Shown: one piece after another, positions 10,901 to 21,246 of the stretch
Layout of the letters: every line of letters starts with the position of its first letter
Numbering within the stretch: position 1 is the stretch's first letter
Source of the DNA: Sphaerosporella brunnea
Taxonomy: Eukaryota; Ascomycota; Pezizomycetes; Pezizales; Pyronemataceae
Length of the DNA stretch: 64,000 nt
Assembly (NCBI GenBank): GCA_008704415.1
Contig: VXIS01000030.1
Span: 1 to 64,000 of the forward strand
Direction: 5' to 3'
Translations under genes and position numbers: made by a program
The notes under the pieces: model-generated
What the model saw: only the letters and a program-made list of their open reading frames with translations
What the model was told of the DNA's origin: nothing
Database searches by the model: none

Positions 10901-11765
10901 GAGGTTTAGCATGCGTCTGGAGGACCTCCACCAGGGTGTCGGATATCCAGCTAGCCTCCTTGTCCAGGCGCTCCGGCGGGTCCTCGATCCGCACCGGGGG
11001 TCTCCCAGCGGCTCTGCGCAGCCAGTCGCACTCGGCTTCATTCTGCTGCTCCTCCGACATGCCTGCGATGTCCCAGCCGGTGATTTCGCTGCTAGTGCCG
11101 GAGTCCGTGAGGATGCTATCCAGGCAGCTCCAGGCTATGAGAGCGTGGTCGGAGCTCGTCACGCTCCCGTCTGCCATCCATCCGTTGACGTGGATGCCGA
11201 CAGTCGACAAGGTAAGGTCTAGGATAGCTGGAGCCGCGCCCCGGTCGCATGTCGGGGTGTCGTCATTCCAGACTGTCAGTCCGTAGCGGTCAATGACGGA
11301 GTTGAGCCAGGCGTCTCCTCGGCTGATCCGGCATGTGGGGTCCCAACGGGCGCTGTGGGCATTGAAGTCGCCGGCGAGGATGAAATTGTCGGTCCGCAGC
11401 AGCTCGTCCCAGTTTTCGAGCCGACTGGGGCGTTGTCGCAGGAACCCGTCGTTGAGCGCGTCGTGGCTGAATTGGTCGTATACGTTGACGATGCGACAGC
11501 GGGCGCCGGAGGGTGTGACAGTGTCGATAGCCATGACGTCGTTGGAGGAGGTCAGGTCCGCGCAGATGGTGAATTTGATCTTGGAGTCGATCCGCATCGC
11601 AATGCAAGTCCGGCCCGATCCATATATCCGGAAGCCCGGGTGGGATATTAGGCGCGTTGGCGGCTCCTGGATCAGGACGATGTCAGTCCGGTCCTGGACT
11701 GCGATATGGAGGCATTCCTCCATAGCCGCCCGGGACCGGTTCGTGTTATGCTGGATGCACCGCAT
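7905..11765 (-). pseudogene. LINE copy 1 ORF2 (endonuclease-RT-RNase H), broken by stops
   Basis: Frame starts MRCIQHNTNRSRAAMEECL at 11765. The endonuclease domain holds IQEPP, AGDFNAHSARWD and SSDHALIAW. RT follows, with VISLLCCLGKVIERVV, GLPQGSPVSPILF and the catalytic SYADDVAW (about 9770). RNase H holds CDGSRLDNGSC and GHKDVPGNEQADRLAKEA; a terminal CWWC...H..C finger lies near 8150. Three in-frame stops cut it: TAA at 10779 (CAA in copy 2), TGA at 9369 (GGA in copy 2) and TGA at about 8643 (CGA elsewhere). All three are single-base changes. In this copy the ORF1 stop and the ORF2 start overlap as TAATG, suggesting reinitiation in the active ancestor. Confidence 0.9.
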
Positions 11766-12090
11766 TATAGGAGCTCCTCCGGTGCGACCGGGACTGACGT
11801 GGGGGCGGGGACCAGGTCGACAGCGTCGGACATGTCGGAGTCGCAGTCCGAATCTGGGGTTGTTTCGTGGACGGGTGACGGAGGCCGGAACAGCAAGGCT
11901 GGACGTCGGGTATCAGCAAGCGTAATGATGCCCGGCTCGGGGCCTGCTTGGCTGCCGATGGGGGTGGCGTTGGCGTCGGAAAGGCGCGCTGGCTCCCTAG
12001 GCGTAACCGGCTCCTTTGACGGAGTCGGCTCCGTTGTCGTAGTCGGCTCCGTTGTTGTAGCCGGCTCCTTCCTCGAGCGAGGCCGCGGTT
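11766..12090 (-). pseudogene. LINE copy 1 ORF1, C-terminal end only
   Basis: Frame ending ...SVPVAPEELL immediately before ORF2. It contains an EPTTT-type 18-bp repeat (gagccgactacgacaac-like units, about 12005-12065). The zinc-knuckle part of ORF1 is missing because the element is truncated at 12092. Confidence 0.65.
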
Positions 12091-12092
12091 AA

Positions 12093-12851
12093 AAGCCGCC
12101 TGGATGACGGCAGCATCCAGGCATCTTCTGTCGTCTTTGCAGTCAAGGACAAGGCTTCCGCCCCTGCGGGCGACTAAAAACGGCCTTTTCCTTGCCGGCC
12201 GGTCCCTCAGAGCAGAGCCTTTCCTGAAGGCCGGGTCGGACGCTTTGTGCGACCACTGCTCTGGATGGGGCCACGTCGTCCACACCTGTCCAGCAAAGAA
12301 AGCCGGAGAGCTCCCGCAATGCTCGCACTGCGAGAAACGCCACCTTACCAGCCAACATACGTGCAATATCCGCGGATGCGCCGAATGCGACAAGCAGCCG
12401 GGCCGCATATGCGGACATTCCAAAACGACGCTCCGCTACCCGAACTGCGAGGGCCGGCATTCGGCCAAGGACGACGCCTGTCCTGCGAAGAAGCAGGCCC
12501 TCAAGAAGGCCAAATCCGGGCCCAGGAACGTGGTGAGGAGGGAGCCGCTTACGACAATGGAGCCGACTACGACAAAGGAGCCGACTACGACAAAGGAGCC
12601 GACTGCGACAAGGCAGCCGGCTCGACTTTCCGCAGCCAACGCCACCCCAATCGGCCAGCGAGCAGACCCCGCGCCGGGCCCTGATCACGCTTGCTGACAC
12701 CCCACGTCTAGCCCTGCTATCCCTTTCCACCGCGGATACGCTCCCGGAGCCGGACTCCGACTCCGATATGTCCGATGCAGTCGATATGTCCGATGCAGTC
12801 GACCTGGTCGCCCCCACGTCAGTCCCGGCCACGCCGGAGGAACAGCTATAG
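12093..12851 (+). pseudogene. LINE copy 2 ORF1 (nucleic-acid-binding, CCHC knuckles), broken
   Basis: The visible frame 12104-12697 carries an ORF1 zinc-knuckle array: CDHCSGWGHVVHTC, CSHCEKRHLTSQHTC and a third CAECDK...CGH-like set. An EPTTTK repeat (18-bp units, 12550-12610) follows. A frameshift near 12160 separates it from the matching upstream frame (SVVFAVKDKASA), and another after 12697 prevents it from reaching ORF2. An 18-bp tandem duplication (gatatgtccgatgcagtc) lies at 12764-12800. The N-terminus is missing. Confidence 0.75.
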
Positions 12852-15702
12852 ATGCGGTGCATCCAGCATAACGCGAACCGGTCCCGGGCGGCTATGGAGG
12901 AGTGCCTCCATATCGCAGTCCAGGATCGGACCGACATCGTCCTGATCCAGGAACCGCCCACGCGCCTGCTATCGCACCCGGGCTTCCGGATATACGGATC
13001 CGGCCGGACTTGCATCGCGATGCGGATCGATTCCAAGATCAAATTCATCATCCGCGCGGATCTGACCTCCTGCGGTGACGTCAAGGCAATCGACGCTGTG
13101 ACGCCGTCCGGCGCTCGATGCCGCATCTTCAACGTATACGATCAATTCAGCCACGATGCGCTCAACGACGGTGTCTTGCGACAACGCCCCAGTCGGCTCG
13201 AAAACTGGGACGAGCTGCTGCGGGCCGACAATTTCGTCCTCGCTGGCGACTTCAACGCCCATAGCGCCCGGTGGGACCATACATGCCGAATCAGCCGAGG
13301 AGACGCCTGGCTCAACTCCGTCATCGACCGTTACGGACTGACGCTATGGAACGACGATACCCCGACTTGCGACCGCGGCTCGGTCCCAGCTATCCTGGAC
13401 CTCACTTTGTCGACTATCGGCGTCCAGGTCAACGGATGGACGGCGGACGCGCCTGGGCGCGCTACGAGCTCCGACCACGCCCTCATAGCCTGGAGCTGCC
13501 TGGATAGCATCCCCACGGACTCCGGCACTAGCAGCGAAATCACCGGCTGGGACATCGCAGGCATGTCGGAGGAGCAGCAGAAGGAAGCCGAGTGCGACTC
13601 GCTGCGCAGAGCCGCTGGGAGACTCCCGGTGCGGATCGAGGACCCGCCGGAGCGCCTGGACAAGGAAGATAGCTGGATATCCGACACCCTGGTGGAGGTC
13701 CTCCAGAAGCATGCTAAACCTCTCCGCATATGCGCCCGGTCGAAGCGCTGGTGGAACGAGGACATCGACCAGCTCCGGCGAGTGCTGAGCTCCGTCAAAC
13801 GCTCCTTTCGTCGGCGTCAAGGCACCACCCGACAAGCAGTCCAAAACGCCTGTCAGGCCCTAAGAGCTGCTATCCGCCGAGCAAAGCGAGAGCACTAGAC
13901 CAACTTCCTCCAGCAGGCCGGACCCGACGACACCTGGAAGGCTCTCCGCTACGCCAACGGATCCGCTACTGCCGCAACCGACGGTGGGCCCCTGCTGGGC
14001 CAGGACGGCTCAAAAGCGTCGACGATAGCGGAAAAGAGCGCTTTGATGGCCAAACAGGCTTTCCCGCCTACGCCTAATGACAACTGGTCCAACCGGGAGC
14101 TCGACGGACTTGGACTCGGCCACGACGTCCTCATTGAGGATGACGAGGTCGACAGGGCCTGCTGGGCCCAAGCATCGCGATCGGCAGCTGGACCCGATAA
14201 GCTCGGACCGCCGGCTGTCCGCCTTGTCTGGAAGTGGTACCGTGGCGGGTTCGCAGCGCTTGTCCGCGCCTGCGTTTGGCAAGGCTATCAGCCAAAGCCG
14301 TGCGTCAGGCCACCGGGGTCGTCATTCCGAAGCCCGGAAAGGACGACTATTCCCTAGCCAGACCGCACCGCGTTATCTCGCTGCTATGCTGCCTTGGGAA
14401 GGTCATAGAGCGGGTGGTGACAGGGAGGCTGGTGACAGCTGCCGAGACCGGGTCCTGGCTTCACGAAGGACAGTTCGGTAGTTGGAATAGCAGAGCTGCC
14501 GTCGACGCCGTCGCAGTCCTCATGGACCACGCCCACAATGCGTGGCAACAGTGCCAGATCGTCGGAGTCCTGCTCATGGACGTCAAGGGCGCCTTCAATC
14601 ACGTTTCCAAGGCGGTGCTGGTCCGCAGGCTCGTCGAGCTCCGCGCCCCACACAGCCTCATCCGCTGGACAGCCTCCTTCATGGACGACAGACGGGTCTG
14701 AATGAAAGTCGAAGGACAGCTCAGCGACCCCATGGACATCAAAACTGGCCTCCCACAAGGCTCGCCGGTGTCGCCTATCCTCTTCGCCATATACCTCTCC
14801 GGCCTCTTTCCAGCTGTGGAAGGACAACAAGCTGACGCTTTCGCGCTTTCATATGCCGACGACGTCGCCTGGATTGCTACCGGGGACAACGTCGCTGCGG
14901 TCACCGAAACGCTCAACGCCTGCGCTGCGGCTAGCCTCCGCTGGGCCGACGACAACGCCGTCGCTTTCGATGTCGGAAAGACGGAGGCCTTGCTGCTGAC
15001 GAGGAAGCGGAGGCTCCCGACGATGTCCCTCCGCGTGGCCAGCGCCGAGGTGCCGTACAACAAGCATGCGACGCGCTGGCTAGGCGTCTTCCTGGACTGC
15101 AAACTGACGCTTCTCCACCATCATAACGTCAGAATGGGAAAGGCTAGGAAGGCGGAGGCCAGGATCAAGTCTCTGTCCAGAAAGCTCGGACTATGCCCTG
15201 AAAACGTCAGGCGCATCCAGGTCGCTGCGGTCCAGTCCGTCGCCCTCTACGGAGCTGAATTGTGGTATGACGGTAGCCAGAAAAGCAGGATAGCGGAGGT
15301 CCAGAAGCTGGTCAACCGTCAATCCAGAGCGATTCTGGGCGCCCTTCCAACATCGGCCCTGGGCCCTCTAGTCTGCGAAGCAGGGCTTGTCGACGCCGAC
15401 ACCCTTCTGGCGCATCGGCGACGTCGTTTCGCCTGCAGGCTCGCGACTACACCGGCCGGCAACCCCGCGGGCGACAGAATCCGCGCCGCGATGACACCGA
15501 TACCAACAGCGAAGGAGCAGAAGGAGGTCACTACGACCAGACGCCTGCTGTCACACCCTTAACTGTGACAATGAGATTTTGGTACAAGAATGGTACATTT
15601 GCAATCATTGAATAGTATCGACATCCAAAGAATCAGTCAGTAAGCCTATATGGCCACTCCCCGGACGCTTCCGGAGCCCACACATCCAAGGAGGCGGTGT
15701 AA

Positions 15703-16361
15703 GCCCCTTCTACGCCAACTATGGGTATCACCCCGCGACAATCGATCCTGCGATCCTGGCTGTCCCAACAAATGCGGCTAGCCAGTTCTATCCCCATTGG
15801 CTGCATGCCGTCCACAAAGACATTCAACAATCGTTGGAGAAGGCGCGCGAACGAATGCGCAAATATGCAGACCTAAAACGGAAGGAACCCCCTTGTTATA
15901 AGATCGGAGATCTTGTAATGCTTGACGGCCGAAATATCCAAACCCGCCGTCCCTCTAGGAAGTTGGACCACAAGCTACAAGGTCCCTTCCAAATCGAAAA
16001 AGTTATCTCCCCCACGGCAGTGAAGCTCACGTTACCACGCCGATGGAGAATGCACAATGTCTTTCACGTCTCACTCATTGAACCATTCCGAGTAGGATCA
16101 AGAGACGCACCCGACCCGTCGAGAATACTCCGGGAAGCGGATGACATTGAAGGATCGGAAGAATACGACATTGAGGAACTCATGGACTCTTTCATACACG
16201 AGAAACGAGTCAAGTACCTCACGAAGTGGTTAGGGTTCCCCAAGAAACAAGATTGGACACCGGAACCTTTTGAGCACTTCTCAGTAGGTGGTCAGGAAAA
16301 TCTACGCGAGTTTCATAAGAAATTCCCTGACAAGCCGAGGGACTACCGCCTCTCTGAGTAG
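15703..16361 (+). pseudogene. Gypsy integrase C-terminus with chromodomain
   Basis: An open frame with no start of its own, entering from the deleted LTR: PFYANYGYHPATI, then the conserved integrase tail (KARERMRKYADLKRK, YKIGDLVMLDGRNI, RRWRMHNVFHVSLIEPF), then a chromodomain-like end (YDIEELMDSF, VKYLTKWLGFP, WTPEPFEHF) and stop at 16361. In chromoviruses this domain steers integration to heterochromatin. The catalytic DDE core is absent. Confidence 0.9.
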
Positions 16362-16513
16362 GGGCACGGGTTTTTTGCCTATAAGGCTTTTCCCGTTGCC
16401 GCCAGGCGGTAGTAGGATGTAGGGGCTGGAGGACTACATCCATAATTTATTGTTTCGCTTTACGAGTCAAAGCCTGTGACTTCAAGGGCAAAGCCTATAA
16501 AGGGGGGAGGTGG

Positions 16514-17974
16514 TGTCACACCCTTAACTGTGACAATGGGATTTTGGTACAAGAATGGTACATTTGCAATCATTGAATAGTATCGACATCCAAAGAATCA
16601 GTCAGTAGGCCTATATGGCCACTCCCCGGACGCTCCCGGAGCCCACACATCCAAGGAGGCGGTGTAATGTCCCGTTACTGTTTGGCCGCCCCTCGAGTTC
16701 GGACGCTGACCGGGCCAAGTGCCGCGCGTACCACGGCTAGCTCAACCAATTATAATGAAGAGCACATCGAGTCGACGGTTATGGGGCCGAAGGACTAAAC
16801 GCGTTAAGCGCCAAAGACCTCACGAGGGCCACGATCCGGAGAGCTGGATTATTGTTAGTCAAAGAAAGATTGAAGGGACGTCCAAAAGAGATACTTACAT
16901 CAAACGTTAGTACCAGGCAACATAGCTTGGTCCCGTTGCCGACAAACGACTGGTCAGGATGTTGCAAGAGTAGCATCGCTGGGGGTGTCTCCCGCCGCGT
17001 GCCTACCTTTAGGTGCTCAAGTCAGTTTGGTGCCTTGGTAACGAGGATCCGTTGGGCGTCTCAAGAAACAAAGAGTAGTAGAGGTTGTTGGAAGAATGGA
17101 GGAGTAAGAGCGAGGGGAGCGACGAGCCTGTTTATGAAGCAAGCCGCCTCACCATCCTATGTGCCGACGAGAGCTGCCGAATACGAGAACCACCTGCAAG
17201 TCATCAGAGTCAATCAGCCGGCAGAATGAGGAGAAAGACCAGCAAACAAGGGTGGAGTCCTATATGCAGAGTCTAGTCACCGGTGTGGGTGTCGTTTTCA
17301 TATGGCGTGCTTCGGCGGTATGATACGACAGGACAACCCCTACATCGATATTGATATGACGAGCCATCGCTGCCCACGTCTGCCGCAGAGTCTGATAATA
17401 CCTCATCTGCTAATGGTGTACTGTAAGTTCAGCTGAGCAAGGGGGCATAATCAAAGCAAGCCGTAGGGCATGCTGACGATGATGCCAGCATCCTGCAAAA
17501 TAGGTATGACGACGCATTGATTGCAGAAAGTGACTCACGTGCGGGGAATGATTGCGTGCTCTATGCATGAGAGATTTCTTGGTCCTCGTACGAGCATATT
17601 CTCAGCAGATGACAGGATGTGCCCCGCTATTATTCAGGGTCAGAGGGATTCCCACTGATCCTCAGCTTGACGATTGAGGACGAACGGGTTCCACTATAAA
17701 GAGGGCCACCTCTGCCCACACGACTCCTCCAGATCTACGGAATCATGAGCTTCGAAAAACAACGATCCTCAGAACACTAAGACAACTCTTCTCAGACACA
17801 CACACACAAGCCTCCTCTTAGAGACACAGATATCTCTCCTGCTGTCTCCCCAGAAATCGAACAGAACCCCTTAAGATTATTACACTGTGATAATCGAGAC
17901 TTCCTGGCTCTTCTATTTAGCTAAAGGAAAACCCACTCTCAGCCCTACCTCAAGATATAAGGAAAAGGCTCACA
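16514..17974 (+). repeat. Gypsy 3' LTR with a promoter-like TATA box
   Basis: Starts TGTCACACCC and ends GGCTCACA. A TATA-like ccactataaa lies at 17691-17700, followed by a pyrimidine/A-rich stretch and a short (CA)n run at about 17800-17810. This fits a retroelement U3/R layout. No host gene is seen inside. Confidence 0.8.
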
Positions 17975-19340
17975 CCTGCTCCGTTACGTGGCCGAAAACG
18001 CTTTTGACGAGCCGACGTCGCATCCAGCTGCTCCTCCTACCACGCTAGGGTCCAAGCTCGCGGCGGCTATCCCAGGACAGCCGACCGCGCTCGAGCCCAG
18101 CGTGGCTATATGCGACACCCCGCGCGTTAGAGTCGTCGTCGAGCCGGAAAAGGCCGCTTTGCGGACAGCGAGGCGATGGCAGGAGCCGTCAACCGGGTCG
18201 ATCGGCATATATTCCGACGGATCTCGGCTCGACAACGGGAAGCCGACAGTGGTTTGGGACCGCGAAATACGTCGGCTGCAACAAGGAGGCCTACGACGCC
18301 GAGCTTTTCGGTATCGCAGCTGGCCTGGAGCTGGCCCTACAACGCTTGACAGCCGAATCCGGCATCGTCCGAGTCTTTGTGGACGCGCAAGCGGCCCTAC
18401 ATCGACTGCAGGACGCTGGACCAGGCCCCGGACAGTGGATCGTCCCCAAAATCGCGCGCGCGGAAAAGGCGATTCTGGACGCCGGATGGACGGTGGAATT
18501 CCGATGGACGCCCGGGCATAAGGACGTCCCCAGCAACGAGCAGGCCGATCGCCTGGTTAAGGAAGCAGCTGGACGACAGTCACCGTCGGTAGCCCCGGAA
18601 GTGCTCGCGACGACGTCCCTCGCCTTCGTTGCCAGGGCAACCTCCGAGGCGAAGCGTCAGGATCGGGATCGCTGGCTAGCCGAACACTGTAGGCCCAAAA
18701 GCTACTACAGGCGCCCGAGCGGCGGAAAAGGCGGCTTCAGGACCGCTTTCAAGACGAGGAAAGCCGTCGCCGCGCGCTTCTTGCAGCTTCGGCTGCAGAA
18801 AGCCCCAACGGCCCCATACCTCTACCGCACCGGACGTCGCACGGACGACAAGTGCTGGTGGTGCAAGAGCGGCGCTGTGCAGACTCGCGACCACCTATTC
18901 AAGTTCTGCAAGCGGTGGAAAGACGCGCAGCGGTTGCTGTGGAAACGGGTCGCGGAGGCGACGAAGGCGAAGGAGAAAGAGCGGGCGCGCGGGCAGAAAC
19001 GCTGGCCGGCGACAGCCACAGCTGCTCTGCTCGCAGATGACAGATGCGTGGAGGCCGTTATGGACTTCCTGAGCACCACGGGCGTTGGAGCTTGGCCTGA
19101 TGTAGGCCTACTATGTTGAGGATGTCTTTCCTTGGTGCGGATACGGGGGTGTCGGGGTTTTTTTTTCGGGCGTTTTACTTGCTTTTCCTATATCCTTTTC
19201 CTATGTCTTTTTCCTTACAAGAGCCGCAGGCCTCAGTAGTCGGCATAGCCGAAGGGGTAGCATAGTCTCTTGCTTCTACATATGTCATGGCCGCAAGCGG
19301 CCGAATACAATATGATTAAAACAAACAAAACCTGCTCGGG

Positions 19341-19479
19341 GTTATGGCAACCACCTGAAGAAACCGTGGATGAGGAGGATGAGGTGCAGCCGACGCGTAA
19401 GCGTGGATCAGTATTCGATGACATAGCTCCTCCTTTGCGGCGTCGCAAACCTGATTTCTTCACTAAGTTCACTTCCTAG
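19341..19479 (+). pseudogene. C-terminal end of an unknown coding sequence behind the LINE tail
   Basis: Just after the LINE A-rich tail a frame reads PPEETVDEEDEVQPTRKRGS and ends KPDFFTKFTS at 19479. Its composition (acidic, then basic) looks like real protein, but no family is recognised. The LINE pair may have cut it from its upstream part. Confidence 0.3.
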
Positions 19480-19881
19480 TCCTGACCAAACGTGAATGCC
19501 CCGGCGCTGGTTCTTGTCTGATAACGATATAGATCGTTCGCTTGAGGCTACGACACAGCTTCCTCTGTACCCGTCCGGTCATTTGTTGTCTAGAGCACGA
19601 GGTGCTATGCAGAAGATGTGTGCAACACCACCCGCTTGCCACTCTGTCCCCAATCACTCTACATGCCGTGCGACATCAAATTGTATATCGCTGTGAGGCG
19701 TAATCCTGTGCATGGGTAAAGCCCTAGGGCTTGGCGGGTTCGGTGGGATAAAACGCGACCCATCCACCAATCCTCCCAAAAATTCGCCAGCACGCGCTTT
19801 CTCGTCGCCGCATCAACACTGAGCTACCACGTCAGTTCGCGTCCATTCTCCCGCCATCTATTCTACACCGGAGCTGCAACG

Positions 19882-21077
19882 ATGGGACAGTATTGGCAAG
19901 TCATCTGCCCGGACGCGCAGCAGACATTCGGCGGCAGGGGAAAGCTCGGAGAGTATCTTTTCAGTCGACACCCCGAAGAAATAATCGCACCACTTGTGGT
20001 TCCACATACCGATCCGTGGGTCAGAGACAATCTCTCCCCTGTACCGCTGTACGATTTTCCCTGGGCGCTCGCAGAATTCCACTTGCTGATACCGATTACA
20101 GGTCCTTCCCCGTCTCCGCCTCGCCGCTCCTCAACATCCCGACCGAGCTCCTTGACGAGATCATCGTGTATCTCCCACTTCCGGAGTTGTTTGTCCTTGC
20201 GCTCTGCTCTCAGCGGCTCTACTACACTTGTCGAAGTCGCATCATGTCTATTGTGACATCGCAATGCGGACCGCTAGCTGGTACCAGTCTGATCTGTACC
20301 GGCGACTATATTGACGCCGGTGATTACCCACCCGGAATCGATTGGATTCCCAAGATCGAAGAGCTCGAAAAGCAGTTAGCTTCAACCCCAGGTGACGAGA
20401 GCGGAGCCGATTCCGAGGACGACGACGATTTCGGATACACCGACACTTGGCGAATCGCAAAGGCTGCCCCTAACCTTTTCCGTTTGGCGGAGGCCTTCTA
20501 CGCCAGGGTCCCTCGAGATAGCGATGTGTCACGCACTCTTACGGATACCCTCGCCCACTCTCTCTGTTGGGGCTTTATCTACGACGCCCACAAATACCTT
20601 CCCGACAGCTTATGCTTGGAATTCCGCGAGCTCACGATCATCGATTCCGGTGCACTTTACCCGAATAGTGTCGAATGGATACTGCGAAACCTGACCACTA
20701 AGGAATACGTCCGACGATCCGTTCTGGGACCTGTTGTCGATGGGCCATTTACCTACGGCGGGGGTGGTGGACTTGGTCACCTTTTGGTGTCGAGGATTTG
20801 TTGGAGCAGCGATGACAGCACGGCGATGCGGTGGGACGGCATCCACAGGGGCATCTGGGCGGGTCATAAGTTCGACGTCACCGCCATCACGGCCATCGAG
20901 GGAGATGATAGTTGGAAAGACGTGAGCGTAGAAGCCTACAACGAGATCAAGGCCATCTGGGAGAGCGAGTACGGAGCTGAGTGGGAAGAGTACTGGACGA
21001 TTGGCTCCCGCAGGGTGCACGCGAAACGTAGTGTCCATGATACCCACTACGGGTACCACTACCACTACGCGTATTAA
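19882..21077 (+). CDS. F-box domain protein, two exons, about 380 aa
   Basis: I join 19882-20048 with 20102-21077. The ATG at 19882 gives MGQYWQVICPDAQQTFGGRG followed by KLGEYLF, an N-terminal signature seen in many fungal F-box proteins. A 53-nt intron (donor gtacga at 20049, branch-like ctgat, acceptor ttacag at 20101) restores the frame and gives LSPVPLSFPVSASPLLNIP then TELLDEIIVYLPLPELF, the F-box (about residues 65-105). An acidic segment (DSEDDDDF) lies near residue 150. The C-terminus is His/Tyr-rich and ends at TAA 21077. F-box proteins act as substrate adaptors of SCF ubiquitin ligases; the target is unknown. No breaks are seen, so it is probably a live host gene. Confidence 0.75.
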
Positions 21078-21246
21078 GGAAGGGCTGCAAATGTAATATG
21101 TATGTATGTGCACACTTTGATAGTCCAATGTCACGTCGCCAGTCGGTACTCTGGAATGAGACATGCAGAAATGCACATATTTTAAGTTTATAGACGGTGT
21201 GGTATGCTCACCACGCATTTTTTCTTTTTTTTTTTGGGGGGGGGGG

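Larger units (their letters stand above)
7737..12092 (-). mobile_element. Tad-like LINE, copy 1 (minus strand, 5'-truncated)
   Basis: Non-LTR retrotransposon of the Tad/I-like type. From 5' to 3' on the minus strand: the C-terminal end of ORF1 (to about 11766), ORF2 with AP endonuclease, RT, RNase H and a CCHC-like finger (11765-7905), a 3' UTR with two hairpins, and an A-rich tail at 7737-7760 abutting gypsy RNase H. The 5' end at about 12092 meets the 5' end of LINE copy 2, so the two are head to head. Confidence 0.85.
15549..17974 (+). mobile_element. Internally deleted Ty3/gypsy (chromovirus) element with TSD CCTGC
   Basis: The insertion into LINE ORF2 is exact: CCTGC at 15544-15548 and 17975-17979 flanks TGTCACAC...CACA. 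Only the first 154 bp of the 5' LTR remain (15549-15702); they are joined directly to the end of integrase. The 3' LTR is complete (16514-17974, about 1.46 kb) and is preceded by the polypurine run aaaggggggagg. The two 154-bp LTR starts differ at three positions, all transitions. No mobility of its own is expected. Confidence 0.9.
12852..19119 (+). pseudogene. LINE copy 2 ORF2, interrupted and mutated
   Basis: Endonuclease frame 12852-13898 is followed by a TAG (TGG in copy 1). RT continues with a one-base deletion near 14301, a TGA at 14699 (CGA in copy 1) and then SYADDVAW near 14860. At 15548 the gypsy element intervenes. The rest resumes at 17975 with LRYVAENAFDEP, then loses about 35 bp at 18237 (between DNG and the WFGTAKY region of copy 1), and ends with RNase H GHKDVPSNEQADRL and the CWWC finger. 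None of the inactivating changes is shared with copy 1, so both derive from an intact parent. Confidence 0.9.
12093..19340 (+). mobile_element. Tad-like LINE, copy 2 (plus strand), split by a gypsy element
   Basis: Same family as copy 1 but on the plus strand, head to head with it. It includes partial ORF1 (12093-12851), ORF2 (12852-15548 and 17975-19119), and a 3' UTR with the paired hairpins and an A-rich tail ending at about 19340. The gypsy element at 15549-17974 sits in ORF2 with a CCTGC duplication, so this LINE is older than that insertion. Confidence 0.85.

Noticed and set aside
10788..11222. Plus-strand frames over the LINE endonuclease as a separate gene
   Set aside because: Equivalent antisense frames appear at the mirrored position in LINE copy 2 (13344-13844), showing that they are shadows of the same coding sequence.
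12143..13132. 329-codon minus-strand ORF
   Set aside because: It is antisense to LINE copy 2 ORF1 and ORF2, which have clear zinc-knuckle and endonuclease motifs; high GC keeps the opposite strand open.
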